Assembly: GCA_019218445.1 (NCBI GenBank) | Contig: JAHUUM010000001.1 | Coordinates: 1-64,000 of the forward strand | DNA: 64,000 nucleotides | Origin: Weeksellaceae bacterium TAE3-ERU29 | GTDB lineage: Bacteria > Bacteroidota > Bacteroidia > Flavobacteriales > Weeksellaceae | Reading direction: 5' to 3' | Shown: positions 56,875 through 64,000 of the stretch, in pieces | Numbering within the stretch: the first letter of the stretch is position 1 | Layout: each line of letters opens with the position of its first letter | Made by a program: the position numbers and the translations under genes | The notes under the pieces: generated by a model | Told to the model about the DNA's origin: nothing | Seen by the model: the letters and a program-made list of their open reading frames with translations, nothing else | Databases searched by the model: none

Positions 56875-58863
56875 ATGAAATTCAATCTGAAATCAGACTA
56901 TAAACCTACCGGAGATCAGCCAAAAGCGATTAAAGAATTGTCCGATGGTATTCTAAACGGAGATAAATATCAAACACTATTAGGAGTTACGGGGTCAGGG
57001 AAAACTTTTACAGTTGCTAATGTAGTGAGTGAAGTACAACGCCCTACTTTAGTTTTAGCCCATAATAAAACTTTAGCAGCTCAATTATACATGGAGTTTC
57101 AAGAGTTCTTTCCGGATAATGCCGTAGAATATTTTGTATCTTATTATGATTATTACCAACCAGAAGCTTATATCCCGCACTCATCAACTTATATAGAAAA
57201 AGATTTATCTATAAATGAAGAAATAGAAAAATTAAGGTTAAGTGCTACTTCTGCCTTACTTTCAGGACGAAGAGATATTATAGTAGTCGCATCAGTTTCT
57301 TGTATTTATGGGATAGGAAACCCTACTGAATTTCATAAAAATGTAATTAAGACAGAAGCCGGACAGCAAATTTCCAGAACTCACTTTTTACATAAATTAG
57401 TAAACAGTTTGTACGCCAGAACAACAGGAGAGTTTTCCCGAGGGCATTTCCGAGTAAAAGGTGATACCGTAGAAGTTTTTCCTGCCTATGCCGATGATGG
57501 AGTTCGCTTCCATTTTTACGGAGATACCGTAGAAGAAATTGAAACTTTTAACGTTCCTACCGGTAAAAGAATTGCCGGATTTGATAAAATTAATGTATAT
57601 CCTGCAAATTTATTCGTGACTTCACCCGATACGTTACAAAAAGCAATAAAAGATATTCAAATAGATTTAGGTAAACAAGTAAATTATTTTCAAGACATCG
57701 GTAAAAATTTAGAGGCAAAACGTTTACAAGAACGTACTGAATTCGATATTGAAATGATGAAAGAATTAGGCTACTGCTCCGGAATAGAGAATTATTCTCG
57801 CTATATGGACGGCAGACTTCCCGGTACTCGTCCGTTTTGTCTTTTAGATTATTTTCCCGATGATTATTTAATGGTAATTGATGAATCTCACGTTACCGTT
57901 CCGCAAGTTCATGCCATGTACGGAGGCGACCGAAGCAGAAAAGAGAATTTAGTAGAATACGGATTTAGACTTCCTGCCGCAATGGATAACCGACCTTTAA
58001 AATTTGAAGAGTTTGAGGGGTTACAAAATCAAGTAATTTATGTTTCTGCCACTCCTGCAAACTATGAATTGGAACTTTCCGGCGGTGTGGTTGTAGAACA
58101 AATTATAAGACCTACAGGTTTATTAGATCCTGTAATAGAAGTTCGACCTTCACAAAATCAAATGGATGATTTAATGGAGGAAATTCAAAAAAGAGCCGAA
58201 ATAGATGAGCGTACCTTAGTTACTACCTTAACCAAGCGTATGGCAGAGGAATTGACGAAATATTTAACTCGATACGGCGTAAGAACACAATATATTCACT
58301 CTGATGTTGACACGCTGGACAGAGTGAAAATCATGCAAGATTTAAGAGAAGGACTTTTTGATGTTTTAGTCGGAGTAAACTTACTGAGAGAAGGTTTAGA
58401 TTTACCCGAAGTTTCGCTTGTAGCAATTTTAGATGCTGACAAAGAAGGTTTTTTAAGAAATCACCGCTCTCTAACCCAAACCGCAGGACGTGCCGCCAGA
58501 AATGTGAATGGTCTTGTAATTATGTATGCCGATAAAATTACAGGTAGTATGCAACAAACCATAGATGAAACTGAACGCCGACGAGAAATTCAAATAAAAT
58601 ATAATAAAGAGCATCATAAAACACCTCAACCGCTTATAAAGAAAATAAATCGCCTGAAACAAGAAGCTGAGTTTGAAAAAAATCCTTATGTAAGAAAAGA
58701 AGCGGTAAAAACAGCAGCAGAAAACAGAGTAAGCTACGGCACTGAAGATATAGAAAAAATCATTGCTAAAAAGACTAAAGAAATGGAAGATGCCGCTAAA
58801 AATTTAGACTTTTTAAGAGCTGCTAAGATAAGAGATGAAATTAATGCACTGAAACAGAATTAA
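56875..58863 (+). CDS. uvrB: Excinuclease ABC subunit B
   Basis: 662 residues. UvrB verifies DNA damage during nucleotide excision repair. Walker [17 protein letters not shown] is near residue 35. The beta-hairpin region is [19 protein letters not shown] near residue 93. The helicase motif II is [13 protein letters not shown] near residue 338. RAGRAAR-like [12 protein letters not shown] lies near residue 534, and a C-terminal UVR motif (EEMEDAA...[13 protein letters not shown]) ends it. A promoter and a near-leaderless start are visible. Confidence 0.97.
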   Translation: MKFNLKSDYKPTGDQPKAIKELSDGILNGDKYQTLLGVTGSGKTFTVANVVSEVQRPTLVLAHNKTLAAQLYMEFQEFFPDNAVEYFVSYYDYYQPEAYIPHSSTYIEKDLSINEEIEKLRLSATSALLSGRRDIIVVASVSCIYGIGNPTEFHKNVIKTEAGQQISRTHFLHKLVNSLYARTTGEFSRGHFRVKGDTVEVFPAYADDGVRFHFYGDTVEEIETFNVPTGKRIAGFDKINVYPANLFVTSPDTLQKAIKDIQIDLGKQVNYFQDIGKNLEAKRLQERTEFDIEMMKELGYCSGIENYSRYMDGRLPGTRPFCLLDYFPDDYLMVIDESHVTVPQVHAMYGGDRSRKENLVEYGFRLPAAMDNRPLKFEEFEGLQNQVIYVSATPANYELELSGGVVVEQIIRPTGLLDPVIEVRPSQNQMDDLMEEIQKRAEIDERTLVTTLTKRMAEELTKYLTRYGVRTQYIHSDVDTLDRVKIMQDLREGLFDVLVGVNLLREGLDLPEVSLVAILDADKEGFLRNHRSLTQTAGRAARNVNGLVIMYADKITGSMQQTIDETERRREIQIKYNKEHHKTPQPLIKKINRLKQEAEFEKNPYVRKEAVKTAAENRVSYGTEDIEKIIAKKTKEMEDAAKNLDFLRAAKIRDEINALKQN

Positions 58864-59103
58864 TTTTATATTTTTACATTCAATTTCATATCTTAAAGTT
58901 AGGGTAATTTTAAGTATAATGAATTATTCTACTTTTAAATTTACTTCCATTCTTCCCTTTCCAACATTGGATATTTAGGGTCTGCGAATTCGGGAAGTTA
59001 CATTTCTTGTTTATAGAAACTATATTACTTATTTGTACCTTTTTCATATTTGATTTTTATTCGGTTTACTCTTAATATAGTCATTGGGTTTTTACTTTTA
59101 TTC

Positions 59104-59307
59104 ACCCGTTGTGCATTATGATATTTTTCGAGAGCAAACACCCCTATATCACATACTCCTTTTCCAAGTTTTCAAAGGACTTTCCTCAAGGGGGTAATTT
59201 TGGAAGTAATTTAACCTCCACTTGCGTTCTAATTTCCCCTTTGAGAGGGTATTTATTACAAAAAAATAAGGTTTTAATTCTTATTTCAAACAAAATGCAC
59301 AACGGGT
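59104..59307. mobile_element. MITE copy 1
   Basis: 204 bp with perfect 14-bp inverted ends (ACCCGTTGTGCATT / AATGCACAACGGGT). Flanked on both sides by TTTTATTC, an 8-bp target duplication. Differs from copy 3 by one substitution and one single-base indel. Inner arms CTCAAGGGG and CCCCTTTGAG nearly pair, so the element could fold. It encodes no protein. Confidence 0.88.
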
Positions 59308-59411
59308 TTTTATTCATTTATTTAAATGCTGTAAAACTCTATCAACTCACTCCGTTTTTTAAATATTCGTATGATTTTAAAACTAATATACGCTCTAAAG
59401 AAACTAAAATA

Positions 59412-59616
59412 ACCCGTTGTGCATTATGATATTTTTCGAGAGCAAACACCCCTATATCACATACTCCTTTTCCAAGTCTTCAAAGGGCTTTCCTCAAGGG
59501 GGTAATTTTGGAAGTAATTTAACCTCCACTTGCGTTCTAATTTCCCCTTTGAGAGGGTGTTTTATTACAAAAAAATAAGGTTTTAATTCTTATTTCAAAC
59601 AAAATGCACAACGGGT
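59412..59616. mobile_element. MITE copy 2
   Basis: 205 bp, same orientation, same perfect ends. Differs from copy 3 at 4 positions by eye. The flanks are CTAAAATA and ATAATATA, 6 of 8 matching, so the target duplication is imperfect or has changed. Confidence 0.85.
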
Positions 59617-59688
59617 ATAATATATATTATTTCTAAAAGAAAAATAAAAACATGCAAATTTTCTCCATCTAAAATTAAATGACTATAA

Positions 59689-59893
59689 ACCCGTTGTGCA
59701 TTATGATATTTTTCGAGAGCAAACACCCTTATATCACATACTCCTTTTCCAAGTTTTCAAAGGACTTTCCTCAAGGGGGTAATTTTGGAAGTAATTTAAC
59801 CTCCACTTGCGTTCTAATTTCCCCTTTGAGAGGGTATTTTATTACAAAAAAATAAGGTTTTAATTCTTATTTCAAACAAAATGCACAACGGGT
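59689..59893. mobile_element. MITE copy 3
   Basis: 205 bp with the same perfect 14-bp ends, flanked on both sides by GACTATAA, an exact 8-bp target duplication. It ends 16 nt before the stop codon of the small secreted protein gene. Confidence 0.88.
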
Positions 59894-59909
59894 GACTATA
59901 AATTTATAC

Positions 59910-60428
59910 CTAATTCCAAAAATACCAATGCTCTCCGTTAAAAATTGCCAATGATTTACTTTTCACATCATACACAATAGTCCCCGGCTCTGGATTGCTG
60001 ATATCTTTAGTAACGTCATTTACATGCGGAAGCAACAAAGCTTTTTGATTACTATCTAATTTTAATACAGCAGGGTCATTTGTGAAATCCGATAAGGATC
60101 CGTCTGAAATAATTACTCCTTCTCCCACTTCTTCTAATGTTGGTAAATAAATTTCTTGGGTTGACGCTTTCGTTAATTCTACTTCTCCACTTTCTGATTT
60201 ATACATTACTTTCTTTGTGTTAGCATCTAACCATAAAGCACCTTCTTTTGCATAACCCGAATCTTGTAAAATAGGTAATATTATTCCTTTTGCCTCCCCG
60301 TTGGCTTCTTTTACATCATTAAACTCCATGATAGAGCTTGAACTTCTTAAAGTTGATTTATCTATCCCTACTTGTGCCCGTGTTAGTCCACACAAAAATA
60401 GCACAGACAATATGATTACTTTTTTCAT
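59910..60428 (-). CDS. Small secreted protein next to the PL8 lyases
   Basis: 172 residues with a signal peptide ending at TRAQVG. The mature part has two short related units, one with AKGIILPILQDSGYAKEGALW near residue 45 and one with KALLLPHVNDVTK near residue 128. It ends PGTIVYDVKSKSLAIFNGEHWYFWN. The last 30 residues match the pattern P-E/P-G-T/M-I/L-Y/W-D/N...L...W seen at the end of both PL8 proteins. It follows the second lyase by 15 nt in the same operon. Role unknown, perhaps a surface partner. Confidence 0.65.
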   Translation of the reverse strand: MKKVIILSVLFLCGLTRAQVGIDKSTLRSSSSIMEFNDVKEANGEAKGIILPILQDSGYAKEGALWLDANTKKVMYKSESGEVELTKASTQEIYLPTLEEVGEGVIISDGSLSDFTNDPAVLKLDSNQKALLLPHVNDVTKDISNPEPGTIVYDVKSKSLAIFNGEHWYFWN

Positions 60429-60443
60429 ATTACTAATTTATTT

Positions 60444-62864
60444 TTATTCATTACATCCTTGCTTTATACATTTCCAAGCTTCTCCTAACCCAAAATCTTT
60501 ATACATTTCTAAACATTGCTTGTCTTTATTCCAAATCAACATTCCCTCTACAGGATCAGCAATGTTATCTCTTTCATTTGTAGTTAAACGAGTAATGACA
60601 AAAGGTTTGTTATTAGATTCTAACTTTATAAAGCCGTTTCGGGAATCAGCTACCCAATTGTCCGTATGATTTGATGTAGTAATTCCTACTTTTGTGGGCG
60701 ATACAGTTCCATCTAATTTAGGTGGTTTAGAACAAACCAATTGAAATCTTGCTTGGACAGTCTTTCCTTTATATGGTGCTGTAGGCATTATAAATTCTTT
60801 AATATTTTGTATCCCTAAATTTACATAGGTTACATTTATACTTGTTTCTGTTTGATTGGGATCGGCTATGCTTACCTCAACTGTATTATCCGCTAAATGT
60901 CTTATTTGTAAAATACATGGCTTATCTACAGAAATGCTTTCTTCTCCAAAATTTAAAGTTCCTGCTTGATAAAATACTACTTGTGTTATCTTTAACCTTT
61001 TATCTTGAACCGCTTGGATTTGAGCATCATTTCTAATAATTTCGATGTTCTGTTGTGCATGATTATTTATAAGGCTCTCTTTTGTGGTTGCCGGCAAAAC
61101 AATATACGAATACGTTGCATTGTTAGGATTTACTCCATGGTCAAACCAAAGTTTAAATACTTTTGATTGAGTAGGATTGTTAGAATGATTCTCATTAACT
61201 CTATGCCAACTCCCGCTTTGATTTTGATTACTTAGTTGTACGCTCGCCTGATTAGGGAAAACATAAGTAACATGATTATGCCAAATGGCTTCTGTTGTAC
61301 CCCCTCCATTGGTATTTAATTGAGATACTGTACCGCTCTGCAAACTAAATACATTCCCTTTACTAAACGTTTGATTGATTGTGGTTGTAATATTTTCTGC
61401 TCCGACAGCATTGATACCTGCTCCTATACATACAACGGCTTCATCAAAAAAGAAATAAGCTTTTTTTGCAGTAACCCCATCATAATCTTGTGTATAAACA
61501 CTCGCTCCATAAATACCATCTGAAACGCCTCCTACAAAAGTGGTAGCTCCCGGCTCTCCCCAATTAACTGTCATTTCTTTATCAAAATCATAGTCTTTGG
61601 CTGTTACTCCGGGTATTTTATCCCACTCCCATACCGGCATTATATTATAATACTCATCTCCAAAAACTTGAATATTAGTAGATCCATCCGGCAATACCCT
61701 TCCTAATATATTTTCTTTATTACCACTTTCTGTTCTTCTTGTTCTATTTGAAACACTTCTTACATTAAAAGAATATTCCGGTCTAATATGTTGCGTATAA
61801 TCCCCTCGCCAAAAATAGGTATACTTGGGACTTATTCCTTGGGAAATATCATTTGGATTAGATAACCTTTTCTTTAAATTTGCCACTTCTAACTCATAAG
61901 AATCTCCGGCTACTACAGCAATCTGAGACAATAAATTATTGTCATTTTGCTCATCCATTAACCAATATTTATCTAAATATCTAATTCTCGAAATCCCTCT
62001 ACCCTCTAAATTAAAATCCATATATCTCCCCCGTATTCCTCCTATATAACTTTCAAAAAAGAATTTATTTAGAATTTCTGCTTTTTCTTGTGGCAATGCA
62101 TAAGGAGTCCCGACAAACCAAGAAGCAATTCTATAAGAGCCAATCAAAAAAACTGTTCCATAACTGGATATATGTAGCTGAGGACCATGTTGAAAATAAG
62201 AATAATCATATTGAATACCTTCATCCTCTTGGGTGATTTGAATAGGTTCGTATGCATACCCTACAGATTTCGTTAAAAATATACTATCTTCCTCTACCAA
62301 TGCTCTGTAAATATTATGAATGGCAATATCTATTTTATTAGCACCTGTCATACTTTCTGCCGACCTAGTTTTTTTCATAACCAATATAATCTCTTCTTTT
62401 ACAGAAGAACTTATTGGCTGGGATGAAGTAGAGAGTAATATTAATATGCTCCCTAAATATTTAGGTGCACTTATATCATTAAACCACCAATTATTACTTC
62501 TTGGCTTTTTCTGATACCAAAAATGTAATCCTTTTTCAATTGATGATTTTAATTCTATGTTATTAAAGTATGAGCTTTCAGGAAAAGTATAAGCTACTGC
62601 CATTAATTCCAATCTCTTCAAATGTTCTGTAGGTTCCCAATTCGTTCTGCTTTTATCATTATAGTTAATACTTGCCCACGAACCATTGGGCTGAAGCGTT
62701 TGGATATAATTTCCTATTTGATTTGCATTCAAATACTTCCCTTTTTCAGAAAAAATACCTTGTGCAATTCTACCACGAATAAGGGAGAAATCTTGTGCAC
62801 TCACCTTTTGTAAACCACAAATTAATGTGCATAAAAGGGTTATTTGAAGTAATTTATTTCTCAT
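60444..62864 (-). CDS. Polysaccharide lyase family 8 (chondroitin/hyaluronate lyase-like), copy 1
   Basis: 806 residues with a signal peptide ending at KVSAQ. The N-terminal alpha/alpha toroid has SWASINYNDKSRTNWEPTEH near residue 57 and WWFNDISAPKYLG near residue 121. The catalytic site matches PL8: His and Tyr in FQHGPQLHISSYG near residue 224 and arginines in NLEGRGISRIRYL near residue 285. Beta domains follow to about residue 700. The final 100 residues (DPVEGMLIWNKDKQCLEMYK, ending with WKCIKQGCNE) are an extra module not part of PL8. PL8 enzymes cut chondroitin, hyaluronan or xanthan by beta-elimination. Substrate here not settled. Confidence 0.88.
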   Translation of the reverse strand: MRNKLLQITLLCTLICGLQKVSAQDFSLIRGRIAQGIFSEKGKYLNANQIGNYIQTLQPNGSWASINYNDKSRTNWEPTEHLKRLELMAVAYTFPESSYFNNIELKSSIEKGLHFWYQKKPRSNNWWFNDISAPKYLGSILILLSTSSQPISSSVKEEIILVMKKTRSAESMTGANKIDIAIHNIYRALVEEDSIFLTKSVGYAYEPIQITQEDEGIQYDYSYFQHGPQLHISSYGTVFLIGSYRIASWFVGTPYALPQEKAEILNKFFFESYIGGIRGRYMDFNLEGRGISRIRYLDKYWLMDEQNDNNLLSQIAVVAGDSYELEVANLKKRLSNPNDISQGISPKYTYFWRGDYTQHIRPEYSFNVRSVSNRTRRTESGNKENILGRVLPDGSTNIQVFGDEYYNIMPVWEWDKIPGVTAKDYDFDKEMTVNWGEPGATTFVGGVSDGIYGASVYTQDYDGVTAKKAYFFFDEAVVCIGAGINAVGAENITTTINQTFSKGNVFSLQSGTVSQLNTNGGGTTEAIWHNHVTYVFPNQASVQLSNQNQSGSWHRVNENHSNNPTQSKVFKLWFDHGVNPNNATYSYIVLPATTKESLINNHAQQNIEIIRNDAQIQAVQDKRLKITQVVFYQAGTLNFGEESISVDKPCILQIRHLADNTVEVSIADPNQTETSINVTYVNLGIQNIKEFIMPTAPYKGKTVQARFQLVCSKPPKLDGTVSPTKVGITTSNHTDNWVADSRNGFIKLESNNKPFVITRLTTNERDNIADPVEGMLIWNKDKQCLEMYKDFGLGEAWKCIKQGCNE

Positions 62865-62904
62865 TCTGAATATTTTATATATAAAAGTAATAAATATCTT
62901 ATTA

Positions 62905-64000
62905 TCATTCGTTACATCCTTGCTTTATACATTCCCAAGTTTCTCCTAAACCGAAATCTTTATACATTTCTAAACATTGCTTGTCTTTGTCCCAAATTAT
63001 CATTCCTTCTACAGGATTATTTATATTATTTCTTTCATTTGTAGTTAAACGGGTAATGACAAAAGGTTTGTTATTCGATTCTAATTTTATAAAGCCGTTT
63101 CGGGAATTAACTATCCAATTGTCCGTACGGTTTAATGTTGTAATTCCTACTTTTGTTGGTAATACAGTTCCATCTAATTTAGGTGGTTTAGAACAAACCG
63201 ATTGAAATCTTGCTTGGACGGTCTTTCCTCTATAAGGGGCAACAGGCATTGTAAACGCTTTTGTATTTTGTACACCTGAATTTATATACGTAACATTTAT
63301 GCTTGTTTCTGTTTCATTTTGATTAGGATCGGCTATACTTACATCCACTTTGTTATCCGCTAAATGTCTTACTTGCAAAATACAAGGTTTATCTACAGAG
63401 ATACTTTCTTCTCCAAAATTTAAGGTTCCTGCCTGATAAAATACAACCTGAGTTATTTCTAATCTTTTATCTTGAACCGCTTGGATTTGAGCATCATTTC
63501 TAATAATCTCAATATTCTGTTGTGCATAATTATTTATTAAACTCTCTTTTGTAGTCGCAGGCAAAACAATATATGAATAAGATGCATTAATCGGGCTGAC
63601 TCCATGGTCAAACCAAAGTTTAAATACTTTTGATTGAGTAGGATTGTTAGAATGATTCTCATTAACTCTATACCAACTCCCACTTTGAGTTTGATTACTT
63701 AGTTGTACGCTGGTCTGATTAGGAAAAACATAGGTAACATGATTATGCCAAATGGCTTCTGTTGTAACTCCTCCATTGGTATTTAATTGAGATACTGCAC
63801 CATTTTTTAAACTAAAAACATCTCCTTTACTAAACGTTTGATTGATTGTGGTTGTGATATTTTCGGCACCGGTTGCGTTAATGTCTGCTCCCAAACATAC
63901 AACGGCTTCATCAAAAAAGAAATAAGATTTCTTTGCCGTTACACCATCATAATCTTGTGTATAAACACTCGCTCCATAGGTACCATCTGAAACGCCTCCT
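62905..64000 (-). CDS. Polysaccharide lyase family 8, copy 2 (5' end outside window)
   Basis: 365 residues of the C-terminal part; the frame stays open to the right edge, so the methionine at 63894 is internal and not a start. It is clearly a close paralogue of copy 1: it shares GGVSDG, GASVYTQDYDGVTAKK, AENITTTINQTFSKG, WFDHGV, and the same extra C-terminal module ending WECIKQGCNE. The gap to copy 1 is only 40 nt on the same strand, so the two lyases are in tandem and probably co-transcribed. The catalytic residues lie outside the window. Confidence 0.87.
   Translation of the reverse strand, partial: GGVSDGTYGASVYTQDYDGVTAKKSYFFFDEAVVCLGADINATGAENITTTINQTFSKGDVFSLKNGAVSQLNTNGGVTTEAIWHNHVTYVFPNQTSVQLSNQTQSGSWYRVNENHSNNPTQSKVFKLWFDHGVSPINASYSYIVLPATTKESLINNYAQQNIEIIRNDAQIQAVQDKRLEITQVVFYQAGTLNFGEESISVDKPCILQVRHLADNKVDVSIADPNQNETETSINVTYINSGVQNTKAFTMPVAPYRGKTVQARFQSVCSKPPKLDGTVLPTKVGITTLNRTDNWIVNSRNGFIKLESNNKPFVITRLTTNERNNINNPVEGMIIWDKDKQCLEMYKDFGLGETWECIKQGCNE

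Larger units (their letters stand above)
58864..59909. other. Gene-free region carrying three MITE copies
   Basis: About 1 kb between uvrB and the lyase operon. Apart from the three MITEs it is AT-rich. On the minus strand 58941-58997 an 18-codon tail (LPEFADPKYPMLEREEWK and a stop) reads like the end of a lost gene, but the frame upstream is closed. Spacers between the MITEs are 104 and 72 nt. Confidence 0.65.

Noticed and set aside
59109-59429. 106-codon plus-strand reading frame
   Set aside because: It starts inside MITE copy 1 and crosses its end into a spacer; the sequence is explained by the mobile element and has no protein-like features.
59104-59893. CRISPR-like array (three repeats with spacers)
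   Set aside because: Units are about 205 bp with inverted ends and target duplications, and there are no cas genes; this is transposition.
62905-63894. Separate 329-residue gene starting at 63894
   Set aside because: The frame stays open past that methionine to the window edge and matches the middle of the neighbouring PL8 enzyme, so it is the C-terminal part of a larger protein.

Overview
The window comes from a low-GC genome of the order Flavobacteriales (Bacteroidota), probably Flavobacteriaceae or Weeksellaceae. Several signals agree on this. There is a secreted protein with a type IX secretion C-terminal tail. TamA is lipid-anchored (TamL type) and follows TamB. Many start regions carry the Bacteroidota -7 box TAnnTTTG. 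Classical Shine-Dalgarno sequences are absent. The lipoproteins, DUF4293, DUF4230, DUF3822 and LytTR families are typical of the group. The species cannot be fixed from the sequence.

Layout. 1-405 is the 5' part of an IS1595-type transposase cut by the window edge, followed by a gene-free stretch holding one GC-rich structured repeat. 988-4285 is a nucleobase import operon: a DUF5020/Tsx-like outer membrane channel plus purine and uracil permeases. 4502-8032 (minus) holds rpsF-rpsR-rplI, purine nucleoside phosphorylase, lpxK and a membrane protein. 8138-17053 holds mgsA, tamB-tamL, mscL and a DUF4293 protein. 17091-21062 (minus) holds lipB, a lipoprotein, and a LytTR/LytS two-component pair with an unusual kinase tail. 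21219-24506 is surface glycan and secreted protein genes. 24651-27214 is two DUF421 (YetF-like) proteins around MgtE. 27517-34132 holds a 1073-residue type IX cargo, a decayed phosphatidyltransferase, lipoproteins, an S41 peptidase and an old MITE copy. 34171-43549 holds a glycosyltransferase, an M1 peptidase, DUF4230, sufS/sufD/sufC and a large BspA-like surface protein. 43626-51415 is small housekeeping genes (kdsB, rsmD, apbE) with one Mrr-like nuclease gene. tRNA-Gly, ligA, NDH-2 and uvrB follow. 58864-59909 is a gene-free kilobase carrying three near-identical MITEs. The right end (59910 to the edge) is a minus-strand operon with two tandem polysaccharide lyase family 8 genes and a small secreted protein.

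How it works together. Most genes are core cell-envelope and nucleotide metabolism: nucleobase uptake with nucleoside phosphorolysis, lipid A and Kdo synthesis, outer membrane assembly by TamB/TamL, and Fe-S assembly. The accessory part is the secreted lyase locus, which points to use or breakdown of host glycosaminoglycans, and the mobile DNA around it.

The observations most worth a second look are: (1) an apparently undescribed 204-205 bp MITE family with 14-bp inverted ends and 8-bp target duplications; (2) a roughly 125-nt leader ending in an intrinsic terminator directly before the yetF-mgtE genes, a candidate ion-responsive attenuator; (3) a GC-rich structured intergenic element at 712-801; (4) a stand-alone Mrr-fold nuclease with an unknown beta-rich C-terminus; (5) a shared C-terminal module on the duplicated PL8 lyases and their small neighbour; and (6) a LytS kinase fused to a glycine-rich membrane hairpin. 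No CRISPR array, rRNA or complete phage was seen.
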